Of a stretch of DNA of 64,000 bases, positions 23,414 to 32,199 are shown in pieces; position 1 is the first letter of the stretch; each line of letters opens with the position of its first letter. The translations under genes were made by a program, and so were the position numbers. The stretch comes from Lentzea sp. NEAU-D7. Lineage in GTDB: Bacteria; Actinomycetota; Actinomycetes; Mycobacteriales; Pseudonocardiaceae. The stretch is taken from the NCBI RefSeq assembly GCF_026242055.1, contig NZ_JAPJDL010000002.1, forward strand, positions 248,001-312,000. The letters are read 5' to 3'. Under the pieces are notes generated by a model. That model did no database searches. It had not been told where the DNA came from and saw nothing but the letters and a program-made list of their open reading frames with translations.

Positions 23414-24421
23414 GTGGATCTGGACGTCTTCATCGAGCGCCACCGCGAGTCGTGGCAGCGGCTCGACCACCTGGTCAGGCAGTCCGGGAAGCTCAGCGGG
23501 GCCGAGGCCGACGAGCTGATCGAGCTGTACCAGCAGGTGACGACGCACCTGTCGGTCGTGCGCAGCCAGATGCCGGACCCGGCCACGGTCGAACGGCTCT
23601 CGGCGCTGGTCGCGCGGGCGCGGTCGGTGCTGACGGGCACGCACACGCCGGCCTGGCGGACGTTCACGCGCTTCTTCACGCACCGGTTCCCCGCCGCGGT
23701 CTACCTCGGCTGGCGGTGGTGGGTGCCGGCTGGAATCGCGTTCTACCTGGTCACCGGCATCATCGCGGCGTGGATCGCGTCCAACCCGGACGTGCAGGCG
23801 AGCATCGCCGCGCCGGAGGAGATCCGGGAGATGACGAGGGTCGGCGGCGGGTACGAGTCCTACTACTCCAGCGATCCCGCCGGGTCGTTCGCGGCGAAGG
23901 TGTGGACGAACAACGCCTGGGTCGCCGCGGCCTGCCTGCTGCTCGGCGTGCTGTTCGCGATCCCGCCGGTCTACCTGCTCTTCACCAACGCCCTCAACGT
24001 CGGCGTCGGCATCGGTCTGATGTTCGGCGCGGGCCGCGGAGGGTTGTTCCTCGGACTGCTGGCGCCGCACGGGCTGTTGGAGCTCACGGCGGTGTTCGTC
24101 GCTGCGGGCATCGGCATGAGGCTGGGCTGGCAGGTGATCGACCCCGGCAAGCGCACCCGCGCCCAGGCCCTCGCCACGGAAGGGCGGTCGGTCGTCGCGG
24201 TGGCGCTCGGGCTCGTCGTGGTGCTGCTCGTGTCCGGTGTGCTGGAAGGGTTCGTGACGCCTTCCGGGCTCCCGACGTGGGCGCGCGTCGGCATCGGCGC
24301 GGTGGCCGAGGTGCTGTTCCTGCTGTACGTCTTCGTGATCGGACGCCGAGCCGCGCGGCAGGGCGAGACCGGCGACATGGACGCGAGCGAACGCGAGGAC
24401 GTCGCGCCCGTCGCCGTCTGA
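23414..24421 (+). CDS. SpoIIM-like (stage II sporulation protein M family) membrane protein
   Basis: A 335-aa protein with an N-terminal helical region (MDLDVFIERHRESWQRLDHL, then ELIELYQQVTTHLSVVRSQ) and five or six membrane segments including the SpoIIM hallmark NNAWVAAACLLLGVLFAIPP and FLGLLAPHGLLELTAVFVA. In Bacillus SpoIIM helps septal peptidoglycan remodelling; the actinobacterial paralogues lack that proof. It is divergent from RDD with a single base between start codons, and near the convergent MoxR-DUF58 operon, which ends 8 bp from it. Confidence 0.9.
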   Translation: MDLDVFIERHRESWQRLDHLVRQSGKLSGAEADELIELYQQVTTHLSVVRSQMPDPATVERLSALVARARSVLTGTHTPAWRTFTRFFTHRFPAAVYLGWRWWVPAGIAFYLVTGIIAAWIASNPDVQASIAAPEEIREMTRVGGGYESYYSSDPAGSFAAKVWTNNAWVAAACLLLGVLFAIPPVYLLFTNALNVGVGIGLMFGAGRGGLFLGLLAPHGLLELTAVFVAAGIGMRLGWQVIDPGKRTRAQALATEGRSVVAVALGLVVVLLVSGVLEGFVTPSGLPTWARVGIGAVAEVLFLLYVFVIGRRAARQGETGDMDASEREDVAPVAV

Positions 24422-24428
24422 ACAGGAC

Positions 24429-25718
24429 CTAGAGCTTGCCCGCGGCCTTCAACGCGAGATAGCGGTCCGCGAGAGCGCGAGGCAGGTCGTCGGGCAGTGC
24501 GTCCACGACGTCGACACCGTGCCGTGCGAGCAACGCGGTGAGACGCCGGCGTTCGGCCAGAGTGCGTTCCGCGGCGGCGGCCGCGTAGACGGCCTCCAGG
24601 TCTCCGCGTCCGGCGGCCATCGCGTGCACGGCAGGGTCGGACACCGACGCGATCAGCAGGTGGTGCCGCGTGGCCAACGCCGGCAGCAGCGGCAGCAGGC
24701 CGTGCTCGATCGACGGCTCCAGCGCCGTCAGCAGCACGACCAGCGAGCGGCGACCGGCGCGCCGGAGCACCTCGGCGACGGCGCCGCGGGCGTCGAACTC
24801 GACCAGTTCGGCCTCCAGCGGTGCCATGGCCCGCACCAGGACGGGCAGCGTCGCCCGCGGCACCGAGGCGCGCACCTGGTGGCTGAACGCGAGGAAGTCG
24901 ACCTGGTCGCGGGCCTGCGATGCCAAGGCGGACAACAACAACGCGGCGTCCATCGCCGTGTCCAGGCGCGGCAGGCCGCCGAGAGCGCCCTCCACGCGGC
25001 CCGCCGAGGTGCGGGCCGTGTCGAGCACGATCGTCACCTGCCGGTCGCGTTCGGGACGCCACGTGCGCACCACGACATCCGACGAACGGGCCGACGCACG
25101 CCAGTCGATCGAGCGCACGTCGTCACCGATGACGTACGTGCGCAGCGAGTCGAACTCCGTGCCGGCGCCCCGGATCAACGAGGCGCGGCGGCCGTCGAGT
25201 TCGCGCAGGCGTTCCAGCAGCGGAGGAAGGTGACGACGGCTGTGGAACGGAGGCAGCGCGCGCACGGTCCACGGCACGACGTGTGAGCCCTGCCGTGCCG
25301 CGATGCCCAACGGGCCGTGGGAACGCACGGTCACGCGGTCCGCAACGCGATCGCCACGACGCACAGGACGTAGCTCGAAGGACAGCACACGCGAACCACC
25401 AGCGGGCACGTCGACCGCGACCCGATCGGCGACCACACCGGCAGAAGGCGCCCATGCGTCACGAAGAACGCCACGCAGCCGACGGCCGGGGTTGTGCACC
25501 GTCAGCTGCACCACACACGGCTCACCTGTGCGCACCGCGGTCGCGCCCGCGCGCGAGAACGTCAGCCGCCGCACGCCGGCCGCCAGCACCAGGTCGACGG
25601 CCACGCACAGCACCAGAAGGCCGAACAGGACGAGAATCCCCTGCCACGAGGGCAGAACAAGCCCGACGACGAGAACCCCGATGAGCGCGAGCAGCCCCGC
25701 GCGGCCCGTGAGCGCCAC
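24429..25718 (-). CDS. DUF58-domain protein (vWA-like, MoxR partner)
   Basis: A 429-aa protein with two N-terminal membrane segments (about residues 7-40), a beta-rich segment and the DUF58 core FDSLRTYVIGDDVRSIDWRA, followed by a von Willebrand A-like region (VTIVLDTARTS, DxS-type metal site variant). DUF58 proteins are encoded with MoxR AAA+ ATPases and are thought to be their partners in envelope assembly. GTG 25718 lies one base after the MoxR stop, so they are co-translated. Last gene of the five-gene minus operon. Confidence 0.9.
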   Translation of the reverse strand: MALTGRAGLLALIGVLVVGLVLPSWQGILVLFGLLVLCVAVDLVLAAGVRRLTFSRAGATAVRTGEPCVVQLTVHNPGRRLRGVLRDAWAPSAGVVADRVAVDVPAGGSRVLSFELRPVRRGDRVADRVTVRSHGPLGIAARQGSHVVPWTVRALPPFHSRRHLPPLLERLRELDGRRASLIRGAGTEFDSLRTYVIGDDVRSIDWRASARSSDVVVRTWRPERDRQVTIVLDTARTSAGRVEGALGGLPRLDTAMDAALLLSALASQARDQVDFLAFSHQVRASVPRATLPVLVRAMAPLEAELVEFDARGAVAEVLRRAGRRSLVVLLTALEPSIEHGLLPLLPALATRHHLLIASVSDPAVHAMAAGRGDLEAVYAAAAAERTLAERRRLTALLARHGVDVVDALPDDLPRALADRYLALKAAGKL

Positions 25719-25719
25719 G

Positions 25720-26682
25720 TCAGCGCGGCACCTGAACGGCGCCGAGCACGCCGTCCAGCACGCCGTCCGCCGTCACGCCCTCCAGTTCGGCCTCCGGGCG
25801 CAGCTCCAGCCGATGCCGCAACGCGGGCCGTGCGAGAGCCTTCACATCGTCCGGCGTCACGTAGTCACGGCCCGAGAGCCACGCCCACGCCCGTGCGGCG
25901 GCCAGCAGAGCCGTTGCGCCACGGGGAGAAACGCCCAAACGCACGGCCGGGGACTGACGGGTCGCACGGCACACGTCCACGACGTACGCGATCACCTCGG
26001 GAGCCACGGTCAGTGCGCGCACGGCCGCCGTTCCCGCCTCCAGGTGAGCGGCGTTCGCGACCGGGCTCAACGAGGACAGGTCGCGCGGGTCGAAGCCGGA
26101 GGCGTGCCGCGTCAGCACGTCGATCTCGTGCTCCCGCGCCGGGATCGGCATCGTCACCTTGAGCAGGAACCGGTCGAGCTGCGCCTCGGGCAACGGGTAG
26201 GTGCCCTCGTACTCCACCGGGTTCTGCGTCGCCACGACGATGAACGGCGCCGGCAGCGGCCGGGTCCTGCCGTCGGCGGACACCTGCCGTTCCTCCATCG
26301 CCTCCAGCAGCGCGGACTGCGTCTTCGGCGGAGTCCGGTTGATCTCGTCGGCGAGCAGCAGGTTCGTGAACACCGGTCCCTCGCGGAACGAGAACGCCGC
26401 GTTGTGCGAGTCGTAGACCAGCGACCCCGTCAGGTCGCCGGGCATCAGGTCCGGCGTGAACTGCACACGCGTCGTGGACAGGTCCAACGCGCGCGCGAGA
26501 GCGCGCACGAGCAACGTCTTCGCGACGCCCGGAACACCCTCCAGCAGCACGTGCCCCTTGCACAGCAACGCGAGGATCAACGACGTCACGGCGGCGTCGT
26601 TGCCCACCACGGCCTTGCCGATCTCCGCGCGCAACGCCACCAGCGCCGTACGGGCTTCCTCGGTGGTGACCACTGCCGTCAT
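25720..26682 (-). CDS. MoxR-family AAA+ ATPase
   Basis: A 320-aa AAA+ protein: Walker A LEGVPGVAKTLLVRA (about residue 45), Walker B LLLADEINRTPPKTQSALLEAM, the MoxR sensor VVATQNPVEYEGTYPLPEAQ and the C-terminal lid VRLGVSPRGATALLAAARA. MoxR ATPases act as chaperones for metal insertion or complex assembly. It overlaps DUF4350 by 4 nt and precedes DUF58, the canonical partner order. Confidence 0.95.
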   Translation of the reverse strand: MTAVVTTEEARTALVALRAEIGKAVVGNDAAVTSLILALLCKGHVLLEGVPGVAKTLLVRALARALDLSTTRVQFTPDLMPGDLTGSLVYDSHNAAFSFREGPVFTNLLLADEINRTPPKTQSALLEAMEERQVSADGRTRPLPAPFIVVATQNPVEYEGTYPLPEAQLDRFLLKVTMPIPAREHEIDVLTRHASGFDPRDLSSLSPVANAAHLEAGTAAVRALTVAPEVIAYVVDVCRATRQSPAVRLGVSPRGATALLAAARAWAWLSGRDYVTPDDVKALARPALRHRLELRPEAELEGVTADGVLDGVLGAVQVPR

Positions 26683-27710
26683 GCCTTGCGCACCTCGTTC
26701 TCCAGAGCATCGAGCGAGTGAGCCAGCGCGACCAACCCCCGGTCGTCCACCGGCTCCTTGTCGTAGAGCAGCGCCCGCACCGAGGTGACGGGACGCGAAG
26801 TCCTGCGGGCGATCTCCTCGGACGGATCGTCGCCCTGCGGCACCCCCAGCAGCGGTGCCAGCCGGTCACGCGTGGCCTGCCGCAGCACCGAGGCGGCGTG
26901 GGAGGCGGCGTGCGAGCGGCGGTACAGCCGTGCCCTGCCCTTCACGGTCTCGGCGGCGCGCACCACGACCGGAAGCGGTTCGGGCACCACGCGGCCGAGC
27001 CTGCGCGCCCGCCACAACGCGATCAGCACGGCCGCGACGCCGAGTTGCAGGGCGCCGTACTTCCAGCCGTCCGGGATCAGGCCGGTCAGCGACTTCTGCT
27101 GCGACCTGTCCGCCTCCGACGGCACGTACCAGACCAGCCGTTCGTGCTGGCCCAGCAACGACAACGCGAGTGCCGCGTTGCCCTCCTCGTCGACGTCGCG
27201 GTTGGTGAAGATCCCGCCGTACCCGATCGTCGTGACCGTGCCGGTGCGGACCAGCGTCGAGTCGTAGCAGCTCTGCTCGCCCTCGTAGGTGAACCCGCCC
27301 ATGGTCGCCGGCCCGGCCCTGTCCGCCAGCGGGCAGCCGGGCTGACGGGTCTCGGGCTCCAGCCGGCTCCTCCCCCCGGCGGGCGCGAGGAGCACGGTCG
27401 CGGAGGCCCGCCGGGTCAGGTCCTCGAGCCGTTGCGGGTCGATCAGGTTCGGCTGCGTCACGAACAGCGTCGCACCGTCCACGGCGGACGCGCTGTCGGT
27501 GAGCTCGACGCGCACGCCGTTCTGCTCCAGCAGCCGGGCGACCGCGTGGCTGCCCTCCGGCCGGAACGACCGGGGGTCGAGCGCGCCGCCCTCGCCGCTG
27601 CCGCGCAGCAGCGTGATCACGATCGCCGCGAAGAGGATGATCACACCGATCAGCACGGGTCCGCGCGCCGCGCTCCAGATCCTCGGGGCGTCCGGGGAGA
27701 CCGCCGTCAT
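26679..27710 (-). CDS. DUF4350-domain membrane protein
   Basis: A 343-aa protein with an N-terminal membrane segment (about 17-36), a DUF4350 domain (FRPEGSHAVARLLEQNGVRV, resembling the GATase-like fold of ABC-2 associated proteins) and a second membrane segment near residue 225 (KYGALQLGVAAVLIALW). The C-terminal tail is cytoplasmic and contains a helical RRSHAASHAASVLRQATRDR stretch. It overlaps DUF4129 and MoxR by 4 nt each. Role unknown; co-conservation with MoxR/DUF58 suggests a membrane complex. Confidence 0.88.
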   Translation of the reverse strand: MTAVSPDAPRIWSAARGPVLIGVIILFAAIVITLLRGSGEGGALDPRSFRPEGSHAVARLLEQNGVRVELTDSASAVDGATLFVTQPNLIDPQRLEDLTRRASATVLLAPAGGRSRLEPETRQPGCPLADRAGPATMGGFTYEGEQSCYDSTLVRTGTVTTIGYGGIFTNRDVDEEGNAALALSLLGQHERLVWYVPSEADRSQQKSLTGLIPDGWKYGALQLGVAAVLIALWRARRLGRVVPEPLPVVVRAAETVKGRARLYRRSHAASHAASVLRQATRDRLAPLLGVPQGDDPSEEIARRTSRPVTSVRALLYDKEPVDDRGLVALAHSLDALENEVRKA

Positions 27711-28306
27711 CCGCGCACCTTGCCGTCCACGGAGACCACCCTCTGGTACCCCTCCACCGTGGCGGGCCTGCCGCCGTACCAGACGTCGTCGAACTGCACC
27801 GCCGCGCCGCGCAGGTCCTCGGCGAGCACCGGAAGTGCCTGGCCCGCCTCGAAAGCGACCTCGTCCACGGTACGACCGGCGCGTGCGTCGAGCACGCCGC
27901 GTTGCTCCAGCTCGCGCACGACCGCGCGGAAGCGTTCGCGGACGGCCTCCGCCAGGTCACCGGCCGCGGCGGCCTTCTCGGAGGCGGCCCGGTGCTCCGC
28001 CGCCGTCATGGCGGTCGAGCCGAACACGGAGTCGTCCGACCGCAGCGCGCGGGCGGTGGCCCCGACCCGGAGCCGGACGATGATCACGACCAGCACCACC
28101 ACGGCCACGACGACCGCGACCGCGGTGACGCCGCTCATGCCACCCGCCCCGGCGAACAGCTCGCCGAGGCGGGTCAGCACCCAGTCGATGGCGCGTTCCA
28201 GCGGGTTCGGGTCGTCGGAGACGTACGCCGGGTCGCGGAGCTCCCGGACGGCCGCGTCCCTCGCCTCGTCGCGGCCGAGATCTACCGGTACGTCAGCTGC
28301 CGCCAT
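27707..28306 (-). CDS. DUF4129-domain membrane protein
   Basis: A 199-aa protein: a short extracytoplasmic N-terminal part (LGRDEARDAAVRELRDPAY), one strong membrane segment (VTAVAVVVAVVVLVVIIV, about residues 60-78) and a cytoplasmic DUF4129 domain (GDLAEAVRERFRAVVRELEQ followed by RGVLDARAGRTVDEVA). DUF4129 domains occur with transglutaminase and MoxR modules. Start ATG 28306, overlapping the upstream gene by 14 nt. Confidence 0.88.
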   Translation of the reverse strand: MAAADVPVDLGRDEARDAAVRELRDPAYVSDDPNPLERAIDWVLTRLGELFAGAGGMSGVTAVAVVVAVVVLVVIIVRLRVGATARALRSDDSVFGSTAMTAAEHRAASEKAAAAGDLAEAVRERFRAVVRELEQRGVLDARAGRTVDEVAFEAGQALPVLAEDLRGAAVQFDDVWYGGRPATVEGYQRVVSVDGKVRG

Positions 28307-29333
28307 GCCCCGCGGCCCGCTGGAGTTCGATGTCCATGCCCTCGGACCGCATCCGGCGGTCGACGTAGACCAGCACGCTGACCGCGGAGCTGAACGGGAG
28401 CGCGATCGTCGAGGCGATGATCGCGCCCAGCGTGACCAGGATCAGGTAGCCCGCGCTCAGCACGGCGGCGTTGGTGTCGAAGCCGGTGGTCGCGAGGCCC
28501 AGCGCCTCGAACGGCAGGCTGATGATCCAGGTGATCACCGCGCCGATCAGGCCGGCGACCAGCAGGATGCCGAACGTGCGCCACCACGCGCCCGTCACGA
28601 GCTTCCTGGACCGGCTGAACGCGGTGCCGACGCCGCAGCGCTCCAGCACCAGCGCGGGCGTGACCAGGGAGAACAGCACCCACAGCCAGACCGCCACCAG
28701 GAAGGCGACGAGCAGGCCGAGAGCGAGCACCCAGCCGGAGTCCGCCAGCACGCCCAGCAGGCCCATCACGACCGGGGCGGCCATGATCAGCAGGCCGTAG
28801 AGCAGCGTCGCGCCGAGCAGCGGGAGCAGCCGGGGCTTGAACTCCTCCCACGCCTGCGCGAACGTCACCTGCCTGCCGAGCACGGCGTGGCCCGCGACGA
28901 CCGTGATGAAGCCCGAGAGGAACACGGTGCCGATCAGCTGCAGCAGGACGCCGATCAGCGTGCCGCCGAGGGCACCGGCGAACGTGCTGAGCAGCTGGTC
29001 GCGCGTCGGCGTCGTGTTCGGGTCGAGCGCGGTGGAGAGGTCGGCCAGGAACGGCAGCTGCACGAGCAGGCCGACGATCTGCGTGATCGCGGCGACGACG
29101 GCGGCCGCGCCGATGATCAGCTTCGGGTAGCGCCGCATCGTCGTGATGGCACCGTCGATGATCTCGCCGAGCGCCAGCGGGCGCAGCGGGATCACACCGG
29201 GCTTGATCGTCGGCTGCGCCGGAGGCGGAGGGGCGTTGTAGCCGTACTGCTGCTGCCCGTACTGGGGCGGAGGCTGCTGCTGCGGCTGGTTCTGCGGCTG
29301 GTCGGGTGACGACCAGCCCGGCGTCTCGGACAT
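28293..29333 (-). CDS. Multi-pass membrane protein with Gln/Pro-rich N-terminal tail
   Basis: From ATG 29333 (346 aa), an N-terminal tail rich in Q, P, Y and G (about residues 1-45; e.g. PDQPQNQPQQQPPPQYGQQQ), then PGVIPLRPLALGEIIDGAIT and about six membrane segments typical of the glycerophosphoryl-diester-phosphodiesterase membrane-domain family found ahead of DUF4129 in actinobacteria. Catalytic residues are not expected in this domain. GGGGGT lies 10 nt before the ATG; an ATG at 29366 would add 11 residues (MPLTPRPGVAE). First gene of the MoxR operon. Confidence 0.8.
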   Translation of the reverse strand: MSETPGWSSPDQPQNQPQQQPPPQYGQQQYGYNAPPPPAQPTIKPGVIPLRPLALGEIIDGAITTMRRYPKLIIGAAAVVAAITQIVGLLVQLPFLADLSTALDPNTTPTRDQLLSTFAGALGGTLIGVLLQLIGTVFLSGFITVVAGHAVLGRQVTFAQAWEEFKPRLLPLLGATLLYGLLIMAAPVVMGLLGVLADSGWVLALGLLVAFLVAVWLWVLFSLVTPALVLERCGVGTAFSRSRKLVTGAWWRTFGILLVAGLIGAVITWIISLPFEALGLATTGFDTNAAVLSAGYLILVTLGAIIASTIALPFSSAVSVLVYVDRRMRSEGMDIELQRAAGHGGS

Positions 29334-29403
29334 CTCGGCTACCCCCGGTCGTGGTGTGAGCGGCATCCTGCCAGATCAGGGCCACCGGCACCCGGCAACC
29401 CGA

Positions 29404-29982
29404 TCACGAAACGAGCTCGGTCCGCGCCCTGGCGGGAGTCGTGCGCCGCATGCCCGCGCTGACGCACCTCTTCACCACCTGCGGCTGCTCGCGCATGAGC
29501 CGCAGGCCGCGCCTGACCAGCGTCGGCACCGGCTTGCGGGCCTCGGCCACGTCACGGGCGAACCGGCGCACGAACGTGACGGGAGGGCTCGGCGCGAGCA
29601 CGATCGCGTCCCGCAGCACCCCGGCCTCCCTCGCGCCCCGGACCAGCAGGTCCGCGAACAGGCCCTCCGCGATGAACGCGGGCGCGCCGCCCAGCTCGAT
29701 CGTCTGGGTGCCGACCGCGCGGTCCTCGCTGATGGAGTAGACCGGCGCCTCGACCCTGCCCGTGTCCGACAGCTCGATGACCGCCCGCAGCGCCTTGTCG
29801 GCGTTCCACGAGCCGACGTCGTCCCAGTCGGCCCTGCCGTGGTCGTCGCGGGGGAGCAGCGGGTCGTCGCCGTCGCGGTAGAAGTCGTCGAGGCGCAGCA
29901 CCGGCCAGCCGAGGTGGGCGGCGAGTGTCGACTTGCCTGAGCCGGAGGGTCCGGCGAGCAGCACGGCACGAGGGATGGGCAC
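29404..29982 (-). CDS. P-loop kinase, uridine-kinase-like
   Basis: A 192-aa protein from GTG 29982 ([21 protein letters not shown]). Walker [26 protein letters not shown] (the substrate loop of uridine kinase-like enzymes), and a basic C-terminal half ([33 protein letters not shown]). It looks like an ATP-dependent small-molecule kinase of the uridine kinase/PRK group; the substrate is unknown. It is divergent from rarA with 37 bp between starts. Confidence 0.82.
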   Translation of the reverse strand: MPIPRAVLLAGPSGSGKSTLAAHLGWPVLRLDDFYRDGDDPLLPRDDHGRADWDDVGSWNADKALRAVIELSDTGRVEAPVYSISEDRAVGTQTIELGGAPAFIAEGLFADLLVRGAREAGVLRDAIVLAPSPPVTFVRRFARDVAEARKPVPTLVRRGLRLMREQPQVVKRCVSAGMRRTTPARARTELVS

Positions 29983-30006
29983 GGAACGCGATCCTCGCAC
30001 ATGTCC

Positions 30007-30012
30007 TAGGCT
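30007..30012 (+). promoter_or_regulatory. TAGGCT -10-like box, leaderless start of rarA
   Basis: TAGGCT is followed by 7 nt (CGAACGC) and the ATG at 30020. No ribosome site is present. Confidence 0.5.
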
Positions 30013-30019
30013 CGAACGC

Positions 30020-31369
30020 ATGAGCGAAGGTCTGTTCGACGAGGGCCTCTTCGGCGCGACCGACGAGGAGAAGGCCCAGCGCATCGCGGCCAACGCCCCG
30101 CTGGCCGTGCGGATGCGCCCGGCCGCGCTGGACGAGGTCGTCGGCCAGGACCACCTGCTCGGGCCGGGTGCCCCGCTGCGCCGCCTGGTCGAGGGCGCCA
30201 CGCCGGCGTCCGTGATGCTCTACGGCCCTCCCGGCACCGGCAAGACGACGCTCGCGACCCTGGTGTCGAAGGCGACCGGCCGCCGTTTCGTCGCGCTGTC
30301 GGCGTTGTCGGCCGGGGTCAAGGAGGTGCGGGCGGTCATCGACGAGGCCCGGCGCCGCCTGGTCCGGTCCGGCGAGGCGACGGTGCTGTTCATCGACGAG
30401 GTCCACCGGTTCTCCAAGACCCAGCAGGACGCACTGCTGGGCGCGGTCGAGGACCGCATCGTGCTGCTGGTCGCGGCCACCACCGAGAACCCGTTCTTCT
30501 CGGTCGTGTCGCCGCTGCTGTCGCGCTCGCTCGTGCTGCAGCTCAAGTCGCTGACCGACGACGGAGTGCGCGCGGTGATCCAGCGCGCGGTGTCCGACGA
30601 ACGCGGCCTCGGCGGGTCCGTGGTGCTGGAGCCCGAAGCGGAGGACCACCTGATCCGCCTGGCCGGTGGTGACGCCCGCCGGTCGCTCACGGCGCTGGAG
30701 GCCGCCGCGGACTCGGCGCTGGCGTCCAACGACGGCGTGATCACGCTGGAGCTGCTGGAGTCCACCGTGGACAAGGCGGCGGTGCGCTACGACCGCGACG
30801 GCGACCAGCACTACGACGTGACGTCGGCCTTCATCAAGTCGATCCGCGGCTCGGACGTCGACGCGGCGCTGCACTACCTCGCGCGGATGATCGAGGCGGG
30901 GGAGGACCCGCGCTTCATCGCGCGGCGGCTCGTGATCCACGCCAGCGAGGACGTCGGCATGGCCGACCCGACGGCGTTGCAGACGTGCGTGGCGGCGGCT
31001 CAGGCCGTGCAGCTCATCGGCCTGCCCGAGTGCGCCCTGAACCTCGCGCAGGCCACGATCCACCTCGCCACCGCGCCGAAGTCGAACGCCGTCACCACCG
31101 CGATCTACGCCGCCATCGAGGACGTCCGCAAGGGCGCCATCGGTTCCGTGCCCGCGCATCTGCGCGACGGGCACTACGCGGGCGCGGCGAAGCTGGGCAA
31201 CGCACAGGGTTACCGGTACCCGCACGACGTGCCCGAGGGCGTGCTGACGCAGCAGTACGCGCCGGACGACCTGGTGGGGCGCGACTACTACGAGCCGACC
31301 GGGCGCGGCGGCGAACGCGCCCTGGCGGAGCGGCTGCCGAAGCTGCGCCGGGTGATCAGGGGCGAATGA
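30020..31369 (+). CDS. rarA: Replication-associated recombination protein A (RarA/MgsA)
   Basis: A 449-aa AAA+ ATPase acting at stalled replication forks. [19 protein letters not shown], Walker [29 protein letters not shown], Walker [20 protein letters not shown], sensor [12 protein letters not shown] and the C-terminal tetramerisation region ([44 protein letters not shown]) are complete and of family length. The ATG at 30020 is chosen because the frame upstream is in the divergent kinase and TAGGCT lies 7 nt before it. Confidence 0.96.
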   Translation: MSEGLFDEGLFGATDEEKAQRIAANAPLAVRMRPAALDEVVGQDHLLGPGAPLRRLVEGATPASVMLYGPPGTGKTTLATLVSKATGRRFVALSALSAGVKEVRAVIDEARRRLVRSGEATVLFIDEVHRFSKTQQDALLGAVEDRIVLLVAATTENPFFSVVSPLLSRSLVLQLKSLTDDGVRAVIQRAVSDERGLGGSVVLEPEAEDHLIRLAGGDARRSLTALEAAADSALASNDGVITLELLESTVDKAAVRYDRDGDQHYDVTSAFIKSIRGSDVDAALHYLARMIEAGEDPRFIARRLVIHASEDVGMADPTALQTCVAAAQAVQLIGLPECALNLAQATIHLATAPKSNAVTTAIYAAIEDVRKGAIGSVPAHLRDGHYAGAAKLGNAQGYRYPHDVPEGVLTQQYAPDDLVGRDYYEPTGRGGERALAERLPKLRRVIRGE

Positions 31370-31399
31370 ACCGCTCGGCGGTCCGCGCATGATCGACGC

Positions 31400-31537
31400 G
31401 TGGAACTCGTACCGCACCGGTTCTTGTTCGTCTCGGGCACCATGGGTCTCGACCCGTCGGGCAACCCCGGCGCCATCCTCGCCACGACGCTGGTCAGCGA
31501 CTGGCTGGTGGAGATCGAGGTGATCGCGGCCGCGTGA
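31400..31537 (+). pseudogene. RidA-family gene remnant with internal deletion
   Basis: A 45-codon open frame, GTG 31400 to TGA 31537, reads VELVPHRFLFVSGTMGLDPS and ends ATTLVSDWLVEIEVIAAA. The first half matches the N-terminal region of RidA/YjgF enamine deaminases (LFVSGxxGLDPxxG) and the last 18 residues match their C-terminal strand (TTVxxxxxxxLVEIEVIA). The roughly 70-80 residues between, including the catalytic Arg and the trimer core, are missing, yet the frame is kept. RidA is normally about 125-130 aa. It is therefore called a gutted pseudogene rather than a real small protein. Confidence 0.72.
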
Positions 31538-31550
31538 CGCCGCGCCCGAG

Positions 31551-31556
31551 TAACTT
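31551..31556 (+). promoter_or_regulatory. TAACTT -10-like box, leaderless start of the MDMPI gene
   Basis: TAACTT, 7 nt (CGCTCAG), then GTG 31564. It lies just past the RidA-remnant stop. No Shine-Dalgarno. Confidence 0.5.
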
Positions 31557-31563
31557 CGCTCAG

Positions 31564-32199
31564 GTGACCATCAGAGAAGACTTCCTGACCACCGCCCGCA
31601 TCGCCCTGGAACTCCTGCGCCACCAGCAGGTCGCGCGGCACTGGGACCAGCCGAGCGCCCTGCCGGAGTTCGGCGTGAGCGGCCTGGCCGGGCACGTGGC
31701 CTACCAGGCGCTGCCGCTGCCGGACATGATCGGGACCCCGCCCGGCGACGAGCCGGTGGTCTCCCTGATGGAGCACTACGCGCGGGCCCAGTGGACCGAC
31801 CTCGACATCGACTCCGAGTTCCACACCCGCATCCGCGCGGGCGGCGAGAAGCTCGCGGCGGAGGGGCACGGCGCGCTCTGCGACCGGTTCGAGCAGACCC
31901 TCGACGAACTCGCGAAGTCGTTGCCCGGTCAGGAGAACCGCGGTGTGCGCATGCCGCACTGGGGCCCGTGGTCGGTGTCGCTGGAGGAGTACCTCGTCAG
32001 CAGGCTGATGGAGTTCGTCGTGCACTCCGACGACCTCGCGGTGAGCGTCGGGCTCGACACACCCGAGTTCCCGCGCCAGGTCAACGAAACGGTCATCGAC
32101 CTGCTGACCCGGATGGCGCTCAACAAGCACCGTGCGATCGACGTGGTGCGCGCGCTCAGCCGCAAGGAACGCGCACCGCAGGACATCACCGCGTTCTAG
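31564..32199 (+). CDS. Mycothiol-dependent maleylpyruvate isomerase-type (MDMPI/DinB-like) protein
   Basis: A 211-aa protein from GTG 31564 (MTIREDFLTTARIALELLR). The fold's metal ligands appear as SGLAGHVAYQAL (His), SLEEYLVSRLMEFVVHSDDLAVSVG (Glu and His), matching the MDMPI_N family, which uses mycothiol in place of glutathione for isomerisation, transfer or detoxification. Substrate unknown. Its TAG shares CTAG with the stop of the convergent acyltransferase. Confidence 0.85.
   Translation: MTIREDFLTTARIALELLRHQQVARHWDQPSALPEFGVSGLAGHVAYQALPLPDMIGTPPGDEPVVSLMEHYARAQWTDLDIDSEFHTRIRAGGEKLAAEGHGALCDRFEQTLDELAKSLPGQENRGVRMPHWGPWSVSLEEYLVSRLMEFVVHSDDLAVSVGLDTPEFPRQVNETVIDLLTRMALNKHRAIDVVRALSRKERAPQDITAF

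Noticed and set aside
26718-29309. 863-codon open frame on the plus strand
   Set aside because: Antisense to the DUF4350/DUF4129/membrane-protein operon, which has recognisable domains and overlapping starts; no domain in the plus frame.
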